DNA from: Diospyros lotus
Lineage: Eukaryota > Streptophyta > Magnoliopsida > Ericales > Ebenaceae
NCBI RefSeq assembly: GCF_014633365.1
Contig: NC_068346.1
Coordinates: 37,697,191 to 37,761,190 of the forward strand
DNA: 64,000 nucleotides
Direction of reading: 5' to 3'
How positions within the stretch are numbered: position 1 is the first letter of the stretch; each line of letters begins with the position of its first letter. The notes beneath the pieces are model-generated. The model ran no database searches and was not told the origin of the DNA. It saw only the letters and a list, made by a program, of their open reading frames with translations. A program made the position numbers and the translations under genes. Below, one piece after another: positions 58,157 through 64,000 of the stretch.

Positions 58157-59700
58157 ATGGTATCAAAGTAGTCAGTCCTTGGTTGTGGTTTTGGAAAATC
58201 AATAGTGTCCGATCAGATTTGAAGTAAGCAAGCCAAATTCGAAGCAGAGCAAGACGATCATTAAAAATGAATTCAAGCAACTCTTAGCAGAAACGGATGA
58301 GTTGCAGAATTCGATGATTTCGATAAATACGACAGAAGAAGTAATTCTTCATCTAGTCTTGAAGGCTAAGCTAGCAGTAACTCTCAATTGTGAATTCAAT
58401 GAGCATTGGTTAAAAATTGCAAATGAATAGGCCGAACGATTCAGAATTGGCAGGCGACTTGGCCAGACGGATCCAATTGTGATTCTGACAAATTCTTAAC
58501 GGTTGGGCTCGTATTTTGGAGGAGCAATTGGGCAGCTGGAGTAGGCGCAATATGGTGACTCCTAGGGGAGTTCCAGTTGATCAAAATTTCCAGACGAGCA
58601 AGGCCTTCCCATCCTCAAAGCTGTTTGCGGGAGAATTTTGAAGAAACTGCAACCATCGATTCTCGATTTTGTAGAATTTCGCTAGTTGCAACACAATCGC
58701 TCAAGGAAGGCACTGTCGGACTCAAAATTGGTAGGTGATAGAGATTGGGTCAGACGTGGAAATAGGAGTCGCGACCAGTAGGGGACAGTGATTGGGTCGG
58801 CGACTTCCCTGGGCAGCTGAGGTGAGGCGATTGTCGCCTTTGAATCTGGGCCCTCCTGTTCGAATATTGAGAGGGAAGCAGGTGGTAGCTTTGAAGCTAG
58901 AATTTCAGCTGTCGAAATAGATAGCAGCAATACCTAAAGGATGTTTCTCTGCTAATAGCTGAGACGACGGGTTTTTGGTTGCAATTGAATTCCAGCACTC
59001 TTGGGTGTTAGTTGCGTTTAACATCCAAACAAATTTCTGATGATTTTGGGTCAGAATTGAGGATGAAGCTGGTCATAAGTGGCAGGCGTGAAGTGGACCA
59101 AGTCTGAGGCGATGCGGGCAGACCTAAAGTGATCGCAGTTGTCTAAGATTAAGAAATCTTGGTTGAAGATTTAGAGTCAGTGATTCTCGGCTACTCCTAG
59201 GAGCGATTCAGCAATAGAGAACCCACAGTGGCACTGGCCGATTGGCTTCGAGGGTGATTAAAGCCAGTTCGGCAGAAGTTTGGCAATTCTTGTTTGTCGT
59301 TGGGAGGTGAAGTAGGTTAGGCAAGTCCTCCGACTAGTTCTTGATGGCTCTAAAGGTGGCATAATAGGTCTTGGATCTCGGCTAAGAAGCCCAGCAATTT
59401 TGGTATCTAATTCTAGCAAAGTTTGGAGCAGCTGGGAGTGGATTGTGGAAGGCAAATTTGGATGGGTGATTCTTGGCTGTGAATTCCAACGCTCTTTTGT
59501 GGTCCGACTTCATTAACAAAGCAATAATTTCAGGTGGTAATTCTAATCAAATCCTAGGCTACTAGTAAGGTAAACAAAGGTTAATTTTGGCTTTGAATTT
59601 TGGGATAACTTGTTTGAAGAAGAGCAGTATGTATATAGCTCCTTGGTCTTCAAAGTATGTTGATTGTGAAAAATTAGCTAAGGGGCGCAGTGCATGTAGG
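58157..59700 (+). other. F internal region without recognisable gene
   Basis: Moderately GC-rich, with many stops in all frames. No gag or pol homology recognised. Short minus-strand open frames at 58682-58930 and 59258-59455 have no motif. Confidence 0.5.
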
Positions 59701-59705
59701 AGACC

Positions 59706-59868
59706 CTGGGAGCCTCAATTGCAGTAGAAAAATTCTTCATTTTCAGTTGAAATGGAGCCTCAATGGCAGCCAAAGAAAGCTGCATTTTCAGTGGGGTGTC
59801 CTACTACCCACCTCAGACAATCAGATTTTCAATGGCAGCAGAAAAATGCTGCATTTTCAGTTGACCAG
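59706..59868 (+). repeat. Degenerate three-copy repeat in F
   Basis: About 45-bp units sharing TCAATGGCAGC.. and GCTGCATTTTCAGT, at about 59710, 59755 and 59823. In one frame they read QWQPKKAAFSV and QWQQKNAAFSV. Confidence 0.7.
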
Positions 59869-59966
59869 AGCATCAAACATGGGGAAAGGATTTTGAGAAG
59901 GAGATCAACCAAGGGGACAAGGAAAAAAGAAGTGGGATCCATGAAACGTGCGAGGGATTTGGTCGT

Positions 59967-60683
59967 ATGTTTCACGAAAAGCTACAAGAGTTTGCAATGA
60001 TACTGACTAAAGAGTATCATTACAACTTCCTCGCAGAATACTTTGATGATTATCAAGGAAGTTTTAACAAGGAGGAATTCCCTAAAGTGGAGCAGTCGAA
60101 GAAGGACAACATTGCTGAAAGTAAATCCTTGGTGTACTCCAACTACCAACAAGTAAAAGTATTTCCACTTGAGCAGGCCCCTACTAAAGATATGGAAGGG
60201 TCTAAACGTACTACTCCCTTGGTCTTGGCTGTGGAGAGGGCTGAGGAGTGCATGGAAGAAGAGATTGGGGAGGAGGAAGTGGAGGATGGCACTCAATCAG
60301 TTGGCAACTTTTTAAGCACTGCCACTAGGGCTGAGACTCTTGATGCCATTGATCTCTTGAAACAGCAAAATAAGGAGCCTAAAGAGAAGGAATAAAGGAT
60401 TGCACCGGACACCTTGCTTGGAACATCTCACATGTATGTCATTGGCATGGGCACACAAGACAAAGCAAAGGTAACATTGCAGCAAGAAGAGTTGGAGGAT
60501 GGGGTTGTAGGGCTGACGGCACATTTGGAACCATTTTTGACAGCACTCAGGAAGAGGTGGACGGCTGAAATTGGTGTGGCAGCAAGACATAATGTTGTTG
60601 CTGATGAGGAGAAAGAAAAGAGAAGACAAGAGAAAAGGGAAAAACAAGATAAGAAGAAGGAAAAGCGAAGAAGAAACCGCTAG
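59967..60683 (+). CDS. Unknown ORF of element F, one in-frame stop
   Basis: One frame of 239 codons including an internal stop at 60393-60395 and the terminal stop. The open frame also extends upstream to about 59861 without a better ATG. N-part MFHEKLQEFAMILTKEYHY and EYFDDYQGSFNKEEFPKVEQ. The middle is acidic (MEEEIGEEEVEDG). After the stop RIAPDTLLGTSHMYVIGMGT leads to a strongly basic tail (EKEKRRQEKREKQDKKKEKR). No zinc knuckle, protease or RT motif. I do not recognise the family. It might be a captured host fragment or a gag-like relic; it is probably a pseudogene because of the stop. Confidence 0.45.
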
Positions 60684-60766
60684 GTGAAGATGGACATTGG
60701 ATAAAAAAGCAACGGCTAGGTGGTAATAAGTTTCTTGGGGACAAGAAACATTTCAAGGGGGGAAAT

Positions 60767-61020
60767 TGTCACGATCTTGGGTATTATAGGGGTAAAACTG
60801 TAATTGAGTTACAATTATAGTTAGGGGGTATCTTTGTAATTCGGTTACAACACATGGGTGTTGTTATTTTGTTATTTTCGCTTTTTGTCTTATTGGTTAG
60901 ATAGTTTTGTTTAGTAGCTAAGTGAGGCTATATATATATTGCCTCAGCTGTAGAAAGGGGATATGCATGAATTGATTAATAAAATTCCAATATCTCTCTC
61001 TACAATCTCTCTCTTTCCCT

Positions 61021-61078
<58 letters not shown>

Positions 61079-61202
61079 CAACACTGTTCCATTCCTTCTC
61101 TCCCTAATTCTCTTCAATCTCCCCCTTCATTTCTTCATTGTTTCTTCCTCAAATTCCTTCGAATTACTTCTAAGACCCTAGCTAAACCCTAGGGTCATGA
61201 CA
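60767..61202 (+). repeat. 3' LTR of F
   Basis: Near-identical to the 5' LTR except for point changes and a longer CT microsatellite (about 61012-61075). Confidence 0.93.
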
Positions 61203-62161
61203 CAAAATGGCCTAGCTAAAAGAATGAATAAGACCCTACTTGAGACTTTGAAATGAAGGAGTTAGGAGAGGCTAAGAAGATTTTAGGAGTAGAAATTTCC
61301 AGGAATAGGCAGCAAAGAATGCTCCTGTTATCCCAAAAGTCTTATCTTTCGAAGCTAATTAGGAAAGTTCATATGCTTGATGCAAAGGAAGTGAATGTTC
61401 TTTTTGCTTAGCATTTCAAGTTATCCCATGTGCAATCCCCAATTGAGGGAGAGAGCATTAAGGAAAAGTGCAAGATCCCGTATTCAAGTGTTGTAGGAAG
61501 CCTTATGTATTGTATGGTACGCACAAGGCCAGATTTAGCCCATGCCATGAGTGTTATAAGTAGGTTTATGGCTAATTCGGGAAAGGATCATTGGGCTGTT
61601 GTAAAGTGAAGATTTAGATACCTTAAAGGAACCATCAATATGGTATTAGTTTATGGTGGAGCAAGTTTAGAAGAAGAGTCTAACACTCTAGGATTCACTG
61701 ATGTTGATTATATAGTAGATCTAGATAAAAGAATGTCATCTACAAGATATGTTTTCAAGCTATGGAACTCAACCATTAGTTGGAAAACTAATTTACAATC
61801 TGTGGTGGATCTTTCAACCACAGAAGCTAAGTATATAGCAATAACTGAAGCTCTTGAAGCTCTAAATGAGGTCCTATGGCTGAAAGGATTAGTGAGTGAA
61901 TTACTAGGAAAAAATGTTAAGGCTACCCTAATGTGTGATAGCCGAAGTGTTATACACTTAGCCAAGAATCAAGCCCACCATGAGAGAACCAAACATATAG
62001 ATGTTAGGTATCATCTTATTAGAGAAGTTCTTGAAAAGAAAGAAATAGATCTTATTAAGGATGCAGGGGAAGAAAATGTAGATGATATGTTCACTAAAGC
62101 AGTCCCTATATCCAAATTGCATCATTATTTAAGGTTTTTGCAGGTTCTAGTATGTGAATGA
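61203..62161 (+). pseudogene. pol: Copia integrase scrap, RT end and RNase H (D), large internal deletion
   Basis: GLAKRMNKTLLETLK (integrase) jumps within about 20 bases to MKELGEAKKILGVEISR, the RT segment just after the catalytic box. About 1.5-2 kb (rest of integrase, linker, RT core with YVDD) is therefore missing. Then SVVGSLMYCMVRTRPDLAHAMSVISRF, and RNase H FTDVDYIVDLDKRMSSTRYVF, TTEAKYIAITEA, CDSRSVIHLAKNQAHHERTKHIDVRYHLIR, ending at 62161. The open frame 61640-62161 is the best-kept part. Confidence 0.87.
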
Positions 62162-62240
62162 TCAAATGTGTATGCAGGTCCTAAGGAAAGCAGATCATGG
62201 AAGTCAAGTTTGGGCAATACTCATGCAAATGGTGGAGAAT

Positions 62241-62783
62241 TGTTATGTGTTTGCATCGAGTCTAGCCCTTGCATAAATGAGTGAAGTCCAATTTATATTC
62301 AAGCGGCATATTAGTTAGTTAGGGTTTGTCTAACGGTAACTTGTGTATAAGGGTATATTAGGTATTGTAATGTCTTTTATAATCCTTGTATGGTCCACCC
62401 CAAATGTCTATAAATATAAGGCAAAGGGCAGTTGCTTGAGGTATCATTTTGTGATTAAACAATTGCTTGTGATTAAGAAGAAAGTCTAGAGAGAAAGATA
62501 GCCTTTGTAATCTCAGTTTTTATATGTACTCCTGAGGGACTCTTGTGTAATGTTTGATTTCAAGATTCATGGTGGATTGTTCTCCGAATCAAGAGGTTGG
62601 ATGTAGGATCATCTTTGGATGATCTGAACCAGGATATATTATGGTGTCTTCATGTGGTTTGCATATCTTTTATCTGCCATTTAATTATGTTCTTGTATGC
62701 GTTTTTGTTTTGGTTCAGTATCGTGAGTGTGTGTGATTGGATTTGGCCTAGATTAAGTGCATTCCAGTGCTCCCAATTCAACA
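62241..62783 (+). repeat. 3' LTR of D
   Basis: 543 bp, uninterrupted. Preceded by the purine-rich AAATGGTGGAGAAT. Ends CAATTCAACA. Confidence 0.92.
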
Positions 62784-62788
62784 ATTGT

Positions 62789-63374
62789 TGTCAAAACAGC
62801 TTCCCCAAAAAAATCTTTAGGGACATGGTGATGATGGAAGAGATCTTGCCACATTGAGTAGATGTCTCATCTTCTATTCAGTTACTCCATTCAGTTATGG
62901 AATATCTTTACAGGAAGATTCATGGGCTATCCCCTCTTGTTGGAAAAAGAGTTGCAAGTGATTGTTGAAATTTTTGGATAGAGGTGCCAAATTGAGTGGA
63001 TATCATTTTGCAAAAATACGGCAGGATAGTCCTAATGGCAGCCTTATTTTTTAGAAGGAAAATCCAACACATGCGGGTACAATCATCTATAAAAGAAATA
63101 AACCATTTTTCCCCAGAACAGTTTGGTATCATGGATGGTCCCCAAACATTATAATGGATTAAATAAAATGGTTTTGATGAAAGTTTATTACTAATAGGAT
63201 AGGACACTCTATGGTGTTTAGCCATTACACACACATCACATTGAAAATTAATAGGGTCTAGGGTCTTAAACAAGGCAGGAAACATGTTTTTTAACAAATA
63301 AAGGGAGGATGTCCTAATCTAAAATGATGAAGTCAAATGGTGGAAAGGACCGAGGCTGATTGAGATGAACAAGC
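62789..63374 (-). pseudogene. pol: Copia integrase N-part (E)
   Basis: Minus strand: HHFRLGHPP (degenerate), MLKNMFPALFKTLDPINFQCDVCVMAKHHR (shown in parts: MFPALFKTLDP, FQCDVCVMAKHHR), YNVWGPSMIP where the first catalytic Asp reads Asn, FIDDCTRMCWIFLLKNKAA, MISTQFGTSIQKF. A deletion then joins near RRHLLNVAR to FWGEAVLTT at the D duplication. Very close to the B integrase. Confidence 0.83.
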
Positions 63375-64000
63375 TGTAACAACCCAAAGATGAGGGCCGA
63401 TATTAATAAATAATTCGATATTATTTTGTGTTTCGTAGCTAGAATTATTTGCTAAGTAAGTTTGGGATTCAATGTGGAGTGAATAAGTATGTATGTTAGT
63501 GTTTTTTTTTTTTTTTTTTTTGGGGGCGGGGGGGGGGACTTAGGAAAAATAATAATAATAATAATAATAAATGGAGTTTAAGAGTGAAGGTTGAAGAGCA
63601 TTCAAATGAGTTTTGGGTCTTATTCGGATAGTATATGAGGTATTTTGATGGTCTCATGGGTTTTTGGGTCACTTATTCGAATAGAGAGCTTAGTATATGG
63701 ATAATCGAAGAAAAAATTAAAATTGGGTCAAGGTATGTGAGTGTCATCCGGATGCTATAGTAGCTCATCCGGATGACTTCTTTGAATTTTTGTGAGTGGC
63801 ATCCGGATAGGAGCTAAGTCATCCGGATAGCCTATGATGCCTATGAGTGGTTTTTTCATTAAAGTCTAATTTTTACCATGTTGCAATTGGAATCTCTTAA
63901 AACTCAAAACATGAAAGTTGTATACCTTTCTCTTGTCGTTTCGTATCATCTTGAATCACGTCAATCCAAGTTTGGGCGAGAGAGTTATGCCAAAAATTCG
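63375..64000 (+). mobile_element. Probable Ty3/gypsy LTR, cut by window end
   Basis: Begins TGTAACAACCCAAAG, a typical start of plant gypsy LTRs, immediately after E sequence stops. Contains a T-run/G-run (63504-63538), an (AAT)n microsatellite (63550-63571) and a CATCCGGAT repeat cluster. The right end and any coding part lie outside the window. Confidence 0.6.
63747..63832 (+). repeat. CATCCGGAT palindromic repeats
   Basis: Four copies of (T/G)CATCCGGAT(G/A) within about 85 bp. Two are the perfect 10-bp palindrome CATCCGGATG. Confidence 0.85.

Larger units (their letters stand above)
57743..61202 (+). mobile_element. Non-autonomous LTR retrotransposon F
   Basis: 3460 bp. LTRs of 414 and 436 bp (TGTCACGATCTTGGG...GTCATGACA) with exact duplication CAAAA (57738-57742 and 61203-61207); removal restores D's integrase frame. 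The primer-binding site TGGTATCAAAGTAG is at 58159, and a polypurine tract AAGGGGGGAAA at 60755. No gag, protease, RT or integrase motif is visible inside. The 3' third holds an unknown ORF. LTR ends suggest a Ty3/gypsy parent, but this is inference. Confidence 0.9.
48050..62783 (+). mobile_element. Tork-like Ty1/copia retrotransposon D (split and internally deleted)
   Basis: LTRs start TGTTATGTGTTTGCATC (48050 and 62241). The 5' LTR is split by a LINE, and integrase is split by element F. The duplication GTTGT lies at 48045-48049 and 62787-62791, with three extra bases (ATT) after the canonical CA end on the right. Gag, protease and integrase are present, but most of RT is deleted. Closest by motif to Tork/Tnt1-type copia elements (ELSKQGIL in integrase, MASSASATRYDIEKFDG gag start). 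Confidence 0.88.
45269..63374 (-). mobile_element. Minus-strand Ty1/copia element E, outermost of a five-level nest
   Basis: Minus-strand order: integrase (63340-62789), continued at 48049-47640, linker, RT and RNase H ending at about 45275. It is interrupted by element D and by a Cassandra TRIM. Across the D site the protein joins as FWGEAVLTT-YVINRIPS. Across the TRIM it joins as KYKADG-AVDRYMA. Same family as B. Both ends are lost: RNase H is cut in IAQNPV next to J, and the 5' part is cut by a gypsy-type LTR. Confidence 0.85.

Noticed and set aside
60312..60756. Minus-strand open frames opposite the F ORF
   Set aside because: Shadows of the Lys/Glu-rich plus-strand frame, rich in Phe/Leu/Ser with no motif.

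Overview
This 64 kb window is transposon-dominated plant nuclear DNA, most likely from a eudicot (species not resolved). It is AT-rich. Almost every coding signal is Ty1/copia gag-pol, with primer-binding sites of the plant type TGGTATCA(G/A)AGC, and there are plant-type MITEs, a plant L1-type LINE and a Cassandra-type TRIM. I found no intact host gene. The one recognisable host exon is a 76-nt exon-2-like piece of an SVP/AGL24-type MADS-box gene on the minus strand at 34547-34622. Most frames carry stops or frameshifts, so gag/pol are given as pseudogenes. Single letters below are my labels for individual elements.

Left part (1-25661). A copia fragment (A1) is cut by the truncated 5' LTR of a large Sirevirus (S1, 1846-25661). 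S1 is broken into gag, integrase, RT/RNase H, an env-like region and its 3' LTR by later insertions: a truncated copia element (B) with its own solo LTR, joined to a minus-strand LTR piece that holds a hAT MITE (3970-8175); a complete copia element A2 (9122-14224, TSD TGTAT); a complete copia element C (17674-23114, TSD ATTTT); and a Tourist-like MITE in the 3' LTR (24518-25545, TSD TTA).

Middle part (25662-45268). A minus-strand copia fragment (I) meets an oppositely oriented RT fragment at about 27080. A second Sirevirus (S2, about 27254-33460) follows, with a nearly unbroken pol. Next comes about 1.8 kb of low-TE sequence holding the MADS exon and an inverted-repeat MITE. Then come a complete copia element G (35246-41351, TSD GTATG) carrying a 907-bp DNA element, and remnants of two Tork-like copia elements in opposite orientation (K minus, J plus).

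Right part (45269-64000). A minus-strand copia element (E) contains a Cassandra TRIM with 5S-rRNA-like LTR sequence (46432-47127) and a Tork-like element (D, 48050-62783). D carries a LINE in its 5' LTR (48220-55561) and a non-autonomous LTR element F in its integrase (57743-61202, TSD CAAAA). The LINE carries copia element H (49010-54433, TSD TAATT), whose 3' LTR carries a solo LTR (53997-54323, TSD CATAG). This gives five levels: E > D > LINE > H > solo LTR. The window ends inside a probable Ty3/gypsy LTR (63375-64000).

The coordinates of most complete elements rest on matching LTR ends plus target-site duplications read directly from the sequence, often confirmed because removing the insertion restores a continuous protein frame in the host element.
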